A DNA stretch of 64,000 nt from Burkholderia ubonensis (GTDB lineage: Bacteria > Pseudomonadota > Gammaproteobacteria > Burkholderiales > Burkholderiaceae), in NCBI RefSeq assembly GCF_001718695.1, contig NZ_CP013422.1, positions 806,001 to 870,000 of the forward strand, in the 5' to 3' direction. This document shows, in pieces, positions 45,864 through 55,311 of this stretch (within the stretch, counting starts at the first letter, position 1; each line of letters begins with the position of its first letter). A model generated the notes under the pieces. That model saw nothing but the letters and a program-made list of their open reading frames with translations, was not told the origin of the DNA and did not search any database. A program made the position numbers and the translations under genes.

Positions 45864-46757
45864 ATGAACGCGACCGTCCAGACCGCGGCGAGCGCCGCGT
45901 CCTCCACGATCCGCACGCCGTGGCGCGAATTCTGGCGCAAGTTCCGCAAGCAGACCGTCGCGCTCGTCGCGGGCGGCTTCGTGCTGGTGCTCGTCGTGCT
46001 GGCGTTCGTCGGCCCGCACGTCGTGCCGTTCGACCCGGAAAACTATTTCGACTACGACGCGCTGAACGCCGGGCCGTCCGCCGCGCACTGGTTCGGCGTC
46101 GATTCGCTCGGCCGCGACATCTTCAGCCGGATCGTCGCCGGCACGCGCATTTCGCTCGAAGCCGGCTTCTTCTCGGTCGCGCTCGGCGCGGTGGTCGGCA
46201 CGTTCTTCGGGCTGCTCGCGGGCTTCTACGAAGGCTGGTGGGACCGCATCACGATGCGCATCGCCGACGTGCTGTTCGCGTTCCCGGGCATCCTGCTCGC
46301 GATCGGCGTCGTCGCGATCCTCGGCAACGGGATGATCAACGTGATCTGCGCGGTCGCGATCTTCAGCATCCCGGCGTTCGCGCGGCTCGTGCGCGGCAAC
46401 ACGCTGGTGCTCAAGCACATGACCTACGTCGAGGCCGCGCGCAGCATCGGCGCGTCGGACCGGACGATCCTGATGCGGCACATCCTGCCGGGCACCGTGT
46501 CGTCGGTCGTCGTGTACTTCACGATGCGGATCGGCACGTCGATCATCACCGCGGCGAGCCTGTCGTTCCTCGGGCTCGGCGCGCAGCCGCCGACGCCGGA
46601 GTGGGGCGCGATGCTGAACGAGGCGCGCGCGGACATGGTGACGGCGCCGCACGTCGCGATCTTTCCGAGCCTCGCGATCTTCCTGACCGTGCTCGCGTTC
46701 AACCTGCTCGGCGACGGGCTGCGCGACGCGCTCGATCCGAAGCTCGAGCGCCGCTGA
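45864..46757 (+). CDS. gsiD: Peptide ABC transporter permease (DppC/GsiD type)
   Basis: A 297-residue permease of the OppC/DppC subfamily with an extra N-terminal helix, the [22 protein letters not shown] signature at about 72-93, and EAA loop [21 protein letters not shown] near residue 190. It begins 7 bases after gsiC and its stop overlaps the following peptidase start (TGATG). Partner of GsiC in the import channel. Confidence 0.9.
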   Translation: MNATVQTAASAASSTIRTPWREFWRKFRKQTVALVAGGFVLVLVVLAFVGPHVVPFDPENYFDYDALNAGPSAAHWFGVDSLGRDIFSRIVAGTRISLEAGFFSVALGAVVGTFFGLLAGFYEGWWDRITMRIADVLFAFPGILLAIGVVAILGNGMINVICAVAIFSIPAFARLVRGNTLVLKHMTYVEAARSIGASDRTILMRHILPGTVSSVVVYFTMRIGTSIITAASLSFLGLGAQPPTPEWGAMLNEARADMVTAPHVAIFPSLAIFLTVLAFNLLGDGLRDALDPKLERR

Positions 46758-47857
46758 TGGCCGCGCCGACGATGTGGAGCGCGACGCTGCCCGCGGGCCC
46801 GCGCGGCACGATCGCCGACGTGCCCGGCGTGACGGTCGGCCATTGCACGCTCGACGCCGGCGCGGTGCAGACCGGCGTCACCGTCGTGAAGCCGCACGCG
46901 GGCGACGTGTATCGCAGCAAGGCGCCGGCCGGCGCGGCGGTGATCAACGGCTTTGGCAAGAGCGTCGGCCTCGTGCAGGCCGTCGAGCTCGGCGTGATCG
47001 ACACGCCCATCGCGCTGACGAATACCTTCGGCGTCGGGGCGGTCGCGCACGCGCAGATCCGCGCGGCGATCGCCGCGAATCCGCGGACCGGCCGCGACTG
47101 GCCGACCGTCAACCCGCTCGTGTTCGAATGCAACGACGGCTACCTGAACGACCTGCACGCGTTCGCGGTGGGCGCGTCGCACTACGATGACGCGTGCCGC
47201 GCCGCGACGCGCGACGTCGTGCGCGGCGCGGTCGGCGCGGGGCGCGGAATGTCGTGCTTCGATCTCAAGGGCGGGATCGGTTCGGCGTCGCGGATCGCGG
47301 CGGCCGCCGGGCGCACATATACGGTCGGCGCGCTCGTGCTCGCGAATTTCGGCCGGCTGCCGATGCTGACGCTCGCCGGCGTGCCGGTCGGGCGGATCGT
47401 CGCGCAGCGGCGCGCCGTATCGTGCGTATCGCGCGCGCAGGCAACCGACGCGACGGCGCCCGAACAAGGCTCGATCATCATGCTGCTCGCGACCGATGCG
47501 CCGCTCGACGCGCGGCAGCTGGCGCGGCTCGCGCGCCGCGCGGCGGCGGGGCTCGCGCGCACGGGCTCGGTCTACGGCCACGGCAGCGGCGATATCGCGC
47601 TCGCGTTCTCGACCGCGTACACGATCGCCCATGACGCGCAGTTCGTGACGCTGCCGGCGCTGCTCGCCGACAGCGTGCTCGATCCGCTGTTCCAGGCCGC
47701 GGCCGAAAGCGTCGAACATGCGATCGTCGATGCGCTGCTGCAGGCGGTGACCGTTACCGGGCGCGACGGTCATGTGCGGCAGGCGCTGCGCGATGCGGTG
47801 AACGACCTCGACCGCCTGTTCGGCGGCCAAGACGACGGACTTCCTACCCGCTCATGA
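46757..47857 (+). CDS. P1-family (DmpA/BapA-like) aminopeptidase
   Basis: A 366-residue self-cleaving peptidase of the P1 family. The nucleophile after autoproteolysis is Ser239 in QGSIIMLLATDAPL; the N-terminal signature DVPGVTVGHCTL and the GRGMSCFDLKGGIGSASR glycine stretch are intact. Characterised members are L-aminopeptidase/D-Ala-esterase (DmpA) or beta-aminopeptidases (BapA), which handle D- or beta-amino acids at the N-terminus. It has no signal peptide, so it should digest peptides already imported by the Gsi transporter. Confidence 0.87.
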   Translation: MAAPTMWSATLPAGPRGTIADVPGVTVGHCTLDAGAVQTGVTVVKPHAGDVYRSKAPAGAAVINGFGKSVGLVQAVELGVIDTPIALTNTFGVGAVAHAQIRAAIAANPRTGRDWPTVNPLVFECNDGYLNDLHAFAVGASHYDDACRAATRDVVRGAVGAGRGMSCFDLKGGIGSASRIAAAAGRTYTVGALVLANFGRLPMLTLAGVPVGRIVAQRRAVSCVSRAQATDATAPEQGSIIMLLATDAPLDARQLARLARRAAAGLARTGSVYGHGSGDIALAFSTAYTIAHDAQFVTLPALLADSVLDPLFQAAAESVEHAIVDALLQAVTVTGRDGHVRQALRDAVNDLDRLFGGQDDGLPTRS

Positions 47858-48681
47858 AAATTCTGATTTCAACCGATATCGAAGGCGTTGCCGGCGTGTT
47901 TGCCGTCGAGCAGACGCGGCCCGGCAATCCGGAATACGAGCGCGCGCGCTGCTGGATGACCGCCGAGGCGAACGCGGCGATCGAGGGCGCGTTCGCGGGC
48001 GGCGCGCAGGCCGTGTGGGTCAACGATTCGCACGGCGGCTTCCGCAACCTGCTGCCCGACGCGCTCGATGCGCGCTCGCGCGTGGTCCTCGGCAAGCCGC
48101 GCATGCTCGGCATGATGGCCGGGCTCGAGCAGCGGCCCGACCTCGTGTTCATGATCGGCTATCACGCGAAGTCGCAGACGCGCGGGGTGCTCGCGCATAC
48201 GATCAACAGCTTTGCGTTCACGCAGGTCTGGCTGAACGGCGTCGAGCTCGGCGAAGCGGGGCTGTACGGCGCGCTGGCGCAGGAATACGGCGCACACGTC
48301 GCGCTGGCGTCCGGCGACGACGTGTTCGCCGAGGAGACGCGGCCGCTGTTTCCGGCCGCGCGTTTCGAGACGGTCAAGACGGCCGGCGGCGCGTCGTGCG
48401 GCGACACGCTGACGCCCGCGGCCGCGTGCGGGCGCATTGCGGTCGCGGCACGCGAAACCGTCGAGCATGCGCTTGCGTCCGGCTGGCACGCGGATGCGCA
48501 TCGGACTGCCCCGGCCGCGTGCACGCTGCGCGTGCAGAGCGCCGCGCTCGCGGACCTGTTCGGCATGCTGCCGGCATTGGAACGGATCGATGCGGTGACG
48601 CTGCGCTTCGATGCGCCGTCGGTCGAGCATGCGGTGCGCACGCTGAACAGCCTGTCGGCGATGTCGTTCATGCTGCGGTGA
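47854..48681 (+). CDS. M55-family D-aminopeptidase (DppA-like)
   Basis: A 275-residue zinc peptidase of family M55. Residues matching the Bacillus DppA metal and catalytic set are present: Asp8 and Glu10 (STDIEG), His60 (NDSHGGF), His104 (GYHAKS), His115 (LAHTINSF) and Glu134 (ELGEAG). DppA releases D-Ala from D-Ala-D-Ala or D-Ala-Gly-Gly. Its start overlaps the P1 peptidase stop (ATGA). Together with P1 and iaaA it gives the operon hydrolases for D-, beta- and isoaspartyl-containing peptides, pointing to recycled peptidoglycan or damaged-protein peptides. Confidence 0.88.
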   Translation: MKILISTDIEGVAGVFAVEQTRPGNPEYERARCWMTAEANAAIEGAFAGGAQAVWVNDSHGGFRNLLPDALDARSRVVLGKPRMLGMMAGLEQRPDLVFMIGYHAKSQTRGVLAHTINSFAFTQVWLNGVELGEAGLYGALAQEYGAHVALASGDDVFAEETRPLFPAARFETVKTAGGASCGDTLTPAAACGRIAVAARETVEHALASGWHADAHRTAPAACTLRVQSAALADLFGMLPALERIDAVTLRFDAPSVEHAVRTLNSLSAMSFMLR

Positions 48682-48716
48682 TGCGTGCCGAGCCGATGCC
48701 GCGCAGCGGCGGCGCA

Positions 48717-49487
48717 TCAGGCGGGCGCGGTCGCTGCATCGTCGAGAAAGCGTTCCATCGCCGCGACGAGCGCGAGCGGCGTTTCGTTCATCGGGTAATG
48801 GCCGGCATTGCGTAGCACGTCGACGCTTGCGCGCGGGTAGCGGCGCAGATAGGTGCGCGCCATCAGCGCGGCGTCGAACGCCGGGTCGTGTTCGCCGATC
48901 AGCACCTTGACCGGATGACGGCCTGCAATTTCGTCGCTGAAATCCGTGTCGGCCCAGGCGCGGAAGTACGCGCCGAACGCCGTCGGCGACGAGCGGGATG
49001 CAGAATACGCGGCTTTCCACTCGACCCAGGCGGCGGGCAGGCGGCTGCCGGTGCTGCGCTCGATGATGGTCCGGCGCGCGGCGATGCTGTCGGCCGCGCG
49101 TTCGAATAGCGCGCGACGCGCCGCGTCGAACGGCAGGCCGCCGCACGGGACCGGCGCGATCGGCACCAGCGCGCGTACGCGTTCGGGCGCGATGGCGGCA
49201 ACCTTCTCGATCGCCATGCCGCCCATCGAGTGGCCGACGAGGCTGAAGGTGCGCCAGCCGAGTGTGTCGGCGAGCGCGAGCGTGTCGGCGGCGATTTCGG
49301 CGATCGAATACGCGCCGTGTGCGTCGCGCATGCGGCCGTAGCCGCGGTAGTCCATGAAGACATAGGTGAAGCGCTCGCGCGACAGCCACGGTTCGACGGG
49401 CTCGAACGCATGTGCGTCGCCGAACCAGCCGTGCAGCACGAGAACAGGGTGGGGGCCGTCCCCCACGCGATGAAACGTATTGGGCAT
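48717..49487 (-). CDS. Alpha/beta hydrolase
   Basis: A 256-residue alpha/beta-hydrolase fold enzyme: oxyanion loop VLHGWFGD (about 18-24), nucleophile elbow GHSMGG with Ser87, acid Asp in IGEHDPAFD (about 195) and His in NAGHYPMNE (about 230). No lid domain or signal peptide. It could be an esterase or a haloperoxidase-like hydrolase; substrate unknown. Convergent with the peptide operon and divergent from the AraC regulator, which is its likely controller. Start at the ATG at 49487; upstream in-frame codons are basic and not conserved-looking. Confidence 0.8.
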   Translation of the reverse strand: MPNTFHRVGDGPHPVLVLHGWFGDAHAFEPVEPWLSRERFTYVFMDYRGYGRMRDAHGAYSIAEIAADTLALADTLGWRTFSLVGHSMGGMAIEKVAAIAPERVRALVPIAPVPCGGLPFDAARRALFERAADSIAARRTIIERSTGSRLPAAWVEWKAAYSASRSSPTAFGAYFRAWADTDFSDEIAGRHPVKVLIGEHDPAFDAALMARTYLRRYPRASVDVLRNAGHYPMNETPLALVAAMERFLDDAATAPA

Positions 49488-49629
49488 GTTCGCTCCGATG
49501 AAGTCGCTATCCGGCCGGTTCGGCCGTCGGGTTGCGCGGCCGTCCGGTCGCGCAGGCGTGGAGCGGATCGTAGATCGATCGAAGGTGACCCGCCTTCGAT
49601 ATCGGGTCATTGACGATGGAATTCGGGCC

Positions 49630-50409
49630 GTGAGAAATACGCTGCTGGACCCTTACGAACATATCCCGCGGAGCGTGGTGGTCACTGCCAACGACTACGC
49701 GGCGGGCACGACTTTCCGCGAGCACGCGCATGCGCGCGGGCAGTTCGCGTTCGCGTCGCGCGGCACGATCAGCGTGTCCACGCCTCACGGGCGCTGGCTG
49801 GTGCCGCCGCAGCGCGGGTGCTGGGTACCGGCCGGCGTGCGGCACGAGATGACGATGACCGGGCCGGTCACGATGCTGAACGCGTTCGTGTCGCCCGATG
49901 CGGCGCAGTCCGTCGGCTTGCCGGACCGGTGCGGCGTGTACGGCGTGTCGTCGCTGTTGCGGCAACTGCTCGACGACGCGATCGATCTGCCGCCGATGTA
50001 CGACGTCGAGGGCCGGCCGGGCAAGCTGATGGCGCTGCTCGTCGCGGAAATCGCGACGATGCCGCAGCTGTCGCTGCACGCGCCGCTGCCGGCCGACGCG
50101 CGGCTCGCGAAGATCTGCCGGCATTTGTTGGAGTCGCCGTCGATCTCTGCCGATCTCGACCAGGTGGCGACCGATGCGGGCGTGAGCCGGCGCACCTTCA
50201 CGCGACTGTTCCGCGCGCAGACCGGCGTGAGCTTCGCGGCGTGGCGTCAGCAGGTGTGCATGCTCGCGGCGATCGCGCGGCTGAGCGACGGACAGCCGGT
50301 CACGCGTGTCGCGTTCGACCTCGGATATGCGAGCGCGAGCGCGTTTACGTCCGCGTTTCGGCGGATTCTGGGCGAGACGCCGAGTCGGTATGTGGAGGTG
50401 CGGCGGTAG
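49630..50409 (+). CDS. AraC-family transcriptional regulator
   Basis: About 259 residues: an N-terminal cupin-type sensor domain (FREHAHARGQFAFASRGTISV, CWVPAGVRHEMTM) and a C-terminal double helix-turn-helix (ISADLDQVATDAGVSRRTFTRLF and TRVAFDLGYASASAFTSAFRRILGETPSRY). The frame is open from 49480, but the extra N-terminal residues are basic and unlike the family; I prefer the GTG at 49630 (RNTLLDPYEHIPRSVVV), which has a weak ribosome-binding site. It faces the alpha/beta hydrolase gene and probably regulates it. Confidence 0.8.
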   Translation: MRNTLLDPYEHIPRSVVVTANDYAAGTTFREHAHARGQFAFASRGTISVSTPHGRWLVPPQRGCWVPAGVRHEMTMTGPVTMLNAFVSPDAAQSVGLPDRCGVYGVSSLLRQLLDDAIDLPPMYDVEGRPGKLMALLVAEIATMPQLSLHAPLPADARLAKICRHLLESPSISADLDQVATDAGVSRRTFTRLFRAQTGVSFAAWRQQVCMLAAIARLSDGQPVTRVAFDLGYASASAFTSAFRRILGETPSRYVEVRR

Positions 50410-50562
50410 GGAGTGGCAGCAATTGCAGAAATGTGGGGGCCGGTAATTGCCGTAGCGCACTTGCGCTTGTCCGTCTGTTGCTCAAGCTTTGTGTCGCGAA
50501 TCCGTTAACGCGTGGGTCCAGTAGATGTTTGGCCGATGAATACGCGTGGAGATTAGACGGAC

Positions 50563-51324
50563 ATGTTGCTGAAAAAAACCGGTTTCGCCGCTTTGATGCT
50601 GTTGATTTCGATCGCGGGCCATGCGCGCGATACGACCTCCGAAGTCAATGCTGAAAGAGTGAGTGCGGTCAAGACTGTGACGGTCGTCTATCCAGGCAAG
50701 GCCGTGTACATCACGGTGGGGCCGTCCGGCCCGATTCATATTCCGGTTCCGATTCCAGGTGTCGGCGTAGTGGGCGCGCTCGCCATGGGGGCTGTCGCAG
50801 GGGCCGTCGGCGTCGGGCTCGGCAAGCACGACAACGATTCGCCGACATCCCTCAATGATCTCGTCACCGCCAGATTCGGCGATACGGGGCTTAACCGGCG
50901 CTTCACCGACAGTATCGAAACGGTCCTGCGAAATCATGGCTTCACGGTGCAGGAGGTCGATGCATCGGCGCCGGGCTTGCCGACGCTCAAACCGGACGCA
51001 CACCGCATGTGGCAGGCAAGCGGCTCGCCCTATCAGGGTAGCGATGCGGTCTTGTTCCTGCGCGTCGGCACCGGTTATGTCACGCCCGGCGGTTTTCACG
51101 GTTTCACACGCCGGGTGATCGGCGACATCGTCATGTTCCAGAGCGACACATACGATGCGATTCTCCGACAACACGTCAACTGGAAACAGTCTGGCGACCC
51201 GTACAGCTATTCGTCGATCGATGCGCTGGACAGCGATCTCCGACGTGCGATCGATGGGCTCGACGAAGGTCTGATGGCGCAGGTCGATCCGTTCAACAAG
51301 TTGCTCGATTCGATTCCGCGTTAG
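50563..51324 (+). CDS. Exported hypothetical protein
   Basis: A 253-residue protein with a signal peptide (MLLKKTGFAALMLLISIAGHA). The region after it is Val/Pro/Gly-rich (IHIPVPIPGVGVVGALAMGAVAGAVGVGLG, about 58-87) and may insert in a membrane; residues 95-253 look like a globular alpha/beta domain (LNDLVTARFGDTGLNRRFTDSIETVLRNHGF). Similar exported proteins of unknown role occur in proteobacteria, but I cannot name a family. GC and codon use are a little lower than in the upstream operon, at the start of an accessory-looking stretch. Confidence 0.65.
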   Translation: MLLKKTGFAALMLLISIAGHARDTTSEVNAERVSAVKTVTVVYPGKAVYITVGPSGPIHIPVPIPGVGVVGALAMGAVAGAVGVGLGKHDNDSPTSLNDLVTARFGDTGLNRRFTDSIETVLRNHGFTVQEVDASAPGLPTLKPDAHRMWQASGSPYQGSDAVLFLRVGTGYVTPGGFHGFTRRVIGDIVMFQSDTYDAILRQHVNWKQSGDPYSYSSIDALDSDLRRAIDGLDEGLMAQVDPFNKLLDSIPR

Positions 51325-51739
51325 CGGATAGCGTCAGGAGGGGGCCGCGGGCGACGAGGGTGCAAATAGGCGCGGCTCATGGAACGCGCGGTGTGGTGGC
51401 CAATGCCCGCAGAGGATGGTGGCGCCTTCGATACGCCGGCGCAGCGGTCTTATCCATTCGCTGCATCGACGGGATGAATTCGCATTCCCGGAACCGAAGG
51501 TCATGCGGGCCATGCCGGAGCCTCGGCCAACAGTTGGCGCAAGATTACGTTTCGAGACCGCGACCGCAATCGGCCAGTTCTCGTTGCCCGCAGAGTGCGG
51601 GCTTTATTGCATCAATATTTCGCGCGCCATCTGCCCAGCACAATACTGCGTTCCATATATCCGCCTATTCCCTTCGCGCTCGACGACCGTTAACCGAGGT
51701 GAGCAGCATACGTATGCTCGCAACCTCTAGGAGATGTAC
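51325..51739. other. Intergenic region with a perfect 14-base palindrome
   Basis: No convincing gene in 51325-51739. AGCATACGTATGCT at 51705-51718 is a perfect palindrome ending 10 bases before the AGGAG ribosome-binding site (51729-51733) of the small gene at 51740, so it may be an operator or leader element. Confidence 0.5.
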
Positions 51740-51970
51740 ATGAGCGTTTCTTCTGTTGGCGGTAACCAACAACTCCAACTCCCGATGCAGACTGCGCAAA
51801 CGGCACAACGCGGCATGACGTCGTCGGAAGCCCGCGAAGTCGGTCCCGATGTCGACGGTGACGGCGACGATGCGGGCGCAAAGGCGGTCCAGGCAGCAGC
51901 TGCGCAGCCGGCGCCGAGCGTGAACAGCAGCGGCCAGCAAGTCGGGACGATCATCAACGTCAAGGCCTGA
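51740..51970 (+). CDS. Small acidic Asp/Ala/Gln-rich protein
   Basis: A 76-residue hydrophilic, probably disordered protein: Gln/Thr-rich start (NQQLQLPMQTAQTAQRG), an acidic stretch with calcium-loop flavour (DVDGDGDDAG, about residues 38-47), Ala/Gln linker, and ending VGTIINVKA. The AGGAG at 51729-51733 has ideal spacing to the ATG at 51740 and none to the ATG at 51734. Small proteins of this style recur in Burkholderia genomes; I know of no function. Confidence 0.6.
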   Translation: MSVSSVGGNQQLQLPMQTAQTAQRGMTSSEAREVGPDVDGDGDDAGAKAVQAAAAQPAPSVNSSGQQVGTIINVKA

Positions 51971-52036
51971 GCGCGCGATTCGTTTCAGCAACCGCGTTCC
52001 TTGGCATGAGGTTTCTCGCGGCCTGAACGCGTCCTT

Positions 52037-52058
52037 CGCACGTCTTCGCTGACGTGCG
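52037..52058 (+). terminator. Stable hairpin after the small acidic protein gene
   Basis: CGCACGTC (52037-52044) pairs with GACGTGCG (52051-52058) across a 6-base loop. It lacks a U-run, so termination is uncertain. Confidence 0.3.
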
Positions 52059-52068
52059 CTAAGCCCGC

Positions 52069-52345
52069 ACACTGCACCCCAGAAGTTGGCTCCGATCCGA
52101 CCTTTGGGGTGTTTTCCATGGCGAAGTACATGGCTGCGCTACCCGGCGCTACGGGCAGCGGGTAAGCAGGTAGCGAGCGTCCGGACGAGGACTAAAGCCC
52201 GCCGTTCGAGCAATCCGTGCCGGATCTGATGGAGCGCGAAGGCGCGTCTGATCGGCAAGCTGCTGCGCGCTTCAACATTCGGAATCGCCCGATCATGCTG
52301 AACGCGCAGCGTTTTCGGTCCGGATCGGAAAGACGTGCGGCAGCA
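52069..52345 (+). mobile_element. Decayed IS3-family insertion sequence (left end and orfA remnant)
   Basis: The segment CACTGCACCCCAGAAGTTGG near 52070-52089, mirrored by CTTTGGGGTG at 52102-52111, looks like an IS3-type terminal region, and an ATG at 52118 opens with M-A-K-Y as many IS3 OrfA proteins do. Further on, 52217-52320 reads MEREGASDRQAAARFNIRN, matching the OrfA helix-turn-helix consensus around R-Q-A-A-x-x-F-x-I-R. Reading frames are interrupted, no transposase DDE part is left, and the right end is missing. Confidence 0.6.
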
Positions 52346-52368
52346 TGCCTCAATGATTTCCGAGGTCC

Positions 52369-53376
52369 TTATTCCGTAGTCGGCCTTACCGAACCCCGCC
52401 GCCAGGCAAAAGCAAAGAAGGCCGCGGCACCGAGGATCAGCGGGAAATAAAGCGTCGCGAAGCGCCAAAGAACCAGAGCCGACGCCATGGCATCTTGCGG
52501 AATCCAGTTTGCAAATGCTGCCGCAAGCGCCAAGTCGCCGGCGGCACCGCCGGCCGGTATCCCGGTCCAAAGCGCCGCATGCAGGACCACGGCCTGCACC
52601 GCCACAACGAATCCGAACGGCAACCGGTAGCCGAGTTCGAGCAGCACGAACCACAGGACGCCATAGCGCGGCAGCCATTGCAGCGTAGTGAAGACGAGCA
52701 AGCCGGCAAACCGGTGGCGAGGCCCCATCATGAGCAGCCCCGCTTGCCGGCGCACACTCTGGCGGAACCCGTCCCACCGGGCTCGCTGGCTCCCGAGCCA
52801 CTGAATGCGGCCACATGCAGCATCCAGCGCGCTCGCGACTTTCCGGCGGCACGCCCATAGCGTCGCTACAAGAATCGCGACACCTGCCAGCATTCCGACG
52901 ACCATCGACACGTTTGGCCTCGGCACGACCTGAGCCAGCGGACCGACAGCGAACGCAATCGCGATTGGAACCGCCACCGCCAAGAAAGCCAGGTCGAGCG
53001 CCTGGTCGGCGCCGACGACCGTCGTGGCCGTTGCCCACGAGGCTCCAGCGCGCTGCAGCAACCCGATATTGACGCCATATCCTGCCGCCCCCAGGGGCGA
53101 GACGAGAAAGGCAGAATCGGTCACGAGGGCGATGCCATATGTGCGTCCGAAAGGAAGACGCAAGCCCAGTGCCGTTTGTATCAGGTGCTGTTTGCCAGCC
53201 TTGCCGAGCGCGCTCGCAGCGGCGCTTGCCGCCAACACCAGGAACATCTGCATCGAGACGGTCCGCAGCCAGGCAAGCGACTGGTGGGAGCCCACTATGA
53301 AAGGTGCCCCCACGGCCAGTCCAACGCCAAGCACAGCCAGCATCGTCGCCGTATTACGTTTGAAAGGCCTGCTCAA
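52369..53376 (-). CDS. Flippase-like membrane protein (LPG-synthase TM family, HpnL-like)
   Basis: A 335-residue polytopic membrane protein of the same broad family as the one at 5224-6225, with conserved landmarks DSAFLVSPLGAAGYGVNIGLL (about 90-110) and GIPAGGAAGDLALAAAF (about 275-290). Next to an HpnI-like glycosyltransferase, a role in moving a glycolipid or hopanoid across the inner membrane is plausible. The longest frame begins with TTG at 53376; an ATG at 53343 is the alternative, and neither has a clear ribosome-binding site. Its 3' end abuts an IS remnant. Confidence 0.72.
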   Translation of the reverse strand: MSRPFKRNTATMLAVLGVGLAVGAPFIVGSHQSLAWLRTVSMQMFLVLAASAAASALGKAGKQHLIQTALGLRLPFGRTYGIALVTDSAFLVSPLGAAGYGVNIGLLQRAGASWATATTVVGADQALDLAFLAVAVPIAIAFAVGPLAQVVPRPNVSMVVGMLAGVAILVATLWACRRKVASALDAACGRIQWLGSQRARWDGFRQSVRRQAGLLMMGPRHRFAGLLVFTTLQWLPRYGVLWFVLLELGYRLPFGFVVAVQAVVLHAALWTGIPAGGAAGDLALAAAFANWIPQDAMASALVLWRFATLYFPLILGAAAFFAFAWRRGSVRPTTE

Positions 53377-53563
53377 AGGAGCCGCCCCGGAACTCGCCGC
53401 GGGGCAACGTGGCCTGGCGTTCGCGAGGTGCTCTGCGCCGACGTAAGCGGAAGAATATGAATAAGCATGCGGATATAAGGATCGTTCCGGCAGCAGCGGC
53501 GTTACCCCGAGTGCGAAGCGCGACGCTGCATAGCACGGCCGGCGGCCGCGCTCGTACCAGCTT

Positions 53564-54718
53564 TCAGCGTTTTGAATGTAGCATGCCGTTCCGGTCCACG
53601 TGAAAAGTGAAGCCGCGCCAGGTGACCAGGGTCGAACTGTAGCTCGCGAGGAAGATCAGGAACAACGCAATATCCCATATCGGCAGCAGCCACAGCTCGC
53701 GATGGGGATGGCACAAGGCCCGGTCCGCCCGGAGCTTCAGCCAAAGGCGGGCCAGCAGGGCGATCGCGGCGAGCGACCACGACCAGCTTGCGGCGCCCGA
53801 CAGTACGATGGTCAGCGTGGCGAACGCAAACGGATGCATCAGCGCAGAGCCCAGGTGGCCCGCCGGATCGATGGAGCGAATCGTGCGGCTCCAGCGTAAT
53901 TCGTGCGAGATCAGGCTTGCGGCGCTCGTTTCAGCACAGGCGTGGGAAATGAAGAACGGTGGAATCACGACCCGCTCGCCGGCTTTGCGCACGGCCTGGC
54001 CGATCGCGTGGTCCTCGGCGAGATGATGGGCGAACTGTTCGAAACCGCCGATCTTGTCCACCGTCGCGCGGCGCATTGCGATGGTCGGTCCCATGCAGGG
54101 TTTGGCCAGCCCCAGTGTCAGGCCGGTCACCACGCCCGGAACGAACTGATAGTTGATCGCATTGACAGCCAGGCGTGGCCAGAACCCCGGCGCGGACTTT
54201 CCACGATAGATACAGCTCACGAGGCCCACCCCCGGCTTTTGCAATTCGCCTACGACGCTGCGCAAATACTCTGGGCTCACACTGACGTCGCTGTCCGCAA
54301 AGATCATCACATCATGGGCCGCCTGCGTCAGCATGTTCACGATGTTGGCGATCTTCCTGTTCGGCCCGTACAGGCGGGCATCCGCTACCACCGTGATGTA
54401 CGCCTCGGGGTAGAGCGTGCGCAGCATCTCGACCGCCTCCAACGCAGGGTCAGCCGCATCGTGCACGCCGAACAGATATTGCACGTCGCCCGGATAATCC
54501 TGCTGAAAGAAGCTCGACAGGTTATCGAGCAGGTTCCACTCGTTACCGTGTAGCGGCTTGACGACCGTGACAGGCGGATAGCTGGAGGGAACTGAAGTCG
54601 GGCGCGCAAAAAAGCGCGACATCAATACGCTTGCCAGCAACGTATAAATGATGCCGCCTACGGCCGCCGAAGCTGAGATACCCAGCAGCGCAACGAGCAG
54701 CAGATGGGCTGCCCGCAT
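53564..54718 (-). CDS. hpnI: HpnI-like membrane glycosyltransferase
   Basis: About 384 residues of a GT21/GT2-type processive-like glycosyltransferase with an N-terminal membrane anchor and three C-terminal hydrophobic helices. Catalytic blocks in order: VVKPLHGNE, FADSDVSVSP (DxD-like), AEDHAIGQAV (catalytic Asp) and HELRWSRT (the x-x-R-W site). This is the layout of ceramide glucosyltransferases and of HpnI, which adds N-acetylglucosamine to bacteriohopanetetrol. No hpnJ/K genes are adjacent, so a ceramide or other lipid acceptor remains possible. ATG at 54718 chosen for its GAAGG ribosome-binding site; an in-frame ATG at 54748 adds ten residues. Confidence 0.78.
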   Translation of the reverse strand: MRAAHLLLVALLGISASAAVGGIIYTLLASVLMSRFFARPTSVPSSYPPVTVVKPLHGNEWNLLDNLSSFFQQDYPGDVQYLFGVHDAADPALEAVEMLRTLYPEAYITVVADARLYGPNRKIANIVNMLTQAAHDVMIFADSDVSVSPEYLRSVVGELQKPGVGLVSCIYRGKSAPGFWPRLAVNAINYQFVPGVVTGLTLGLAKPCMGPTIAMRRATVDKIGGFEQFAHHLAEDHAIGQAVRKAGERVVIPPFFISHACAETSAASLISHELRWSRTIRSIDPAGHLGSALMHPFAFATLTIVLSGAASWSWSLAAIALLARLWLKLRADRALCHPHRELWLLPIWDIALFLIFLASYSSTLVTWRGFTFHVDRNGMLHSKR

Positions 54719-55311
54719 CGTACCTTCGAATGCGGCCAGTCCGGTCATGAGCAGCAGACCGGGTGGGAGAATGATCGACTCAGGCAGTGGTCGATCAGTG
54801 CAGCCGAAAAATTTTGACGTGTGGAGGTGTCGAACACGCTCCTGATGGGACTAGCGTCGGTCAAAAGATCGTTCCGGTTGTCGTGAAAACGGTCATGTGC
54901 TCTGTCCGGCATGGAACTAGCTATCCTGAAAACGATCCAGGTTGGCAAGACTACGCCTAAATTCTTACATCTTGATGCTCGCCGCTGGATTGTTCCTACC
55001 GTCAGGTCGTGCAGCTCCTTTACAGGCTGCTGTATTGCTGCGGCATACGTTTACGTGTACGGACGCCGAGCATCAGAACGCTCGGTTTGCGTGGTGCGGG
55101 AATCCGGGATGCCATCTTCGAAGAATTTCGTCCGCCAAGCGCCACGGGGTCTGCACCGGCCCGTGCCTCGGCGGATTTCGGACGGCGGTGCAAGTATCGT
55201 CCACCGCAGAGTTGCTATGCGGGGTCTGGATCAGCAAACTGCTGCCGTCTCCCTTTGCACTTCACCCAGCCCCGTGGTCATCATCCGCAACAGGGATGGA
55301 GCGAGCCCGAT
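54719..55311. other. Low-GC intergenic region, possibly with a decayed coding fragment
   Basis: About 590 bases of mixed composition. A plus-strand frame from 54942 (TTG) begins with a signal-peptide-like stretch (SYILMLAAGLFLPSGRAAP) and then loses any protein-like character after about 60 codons, which suggests an old gene start. Other frames look random. No promoter could be assigned. Confidence 0.35.
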
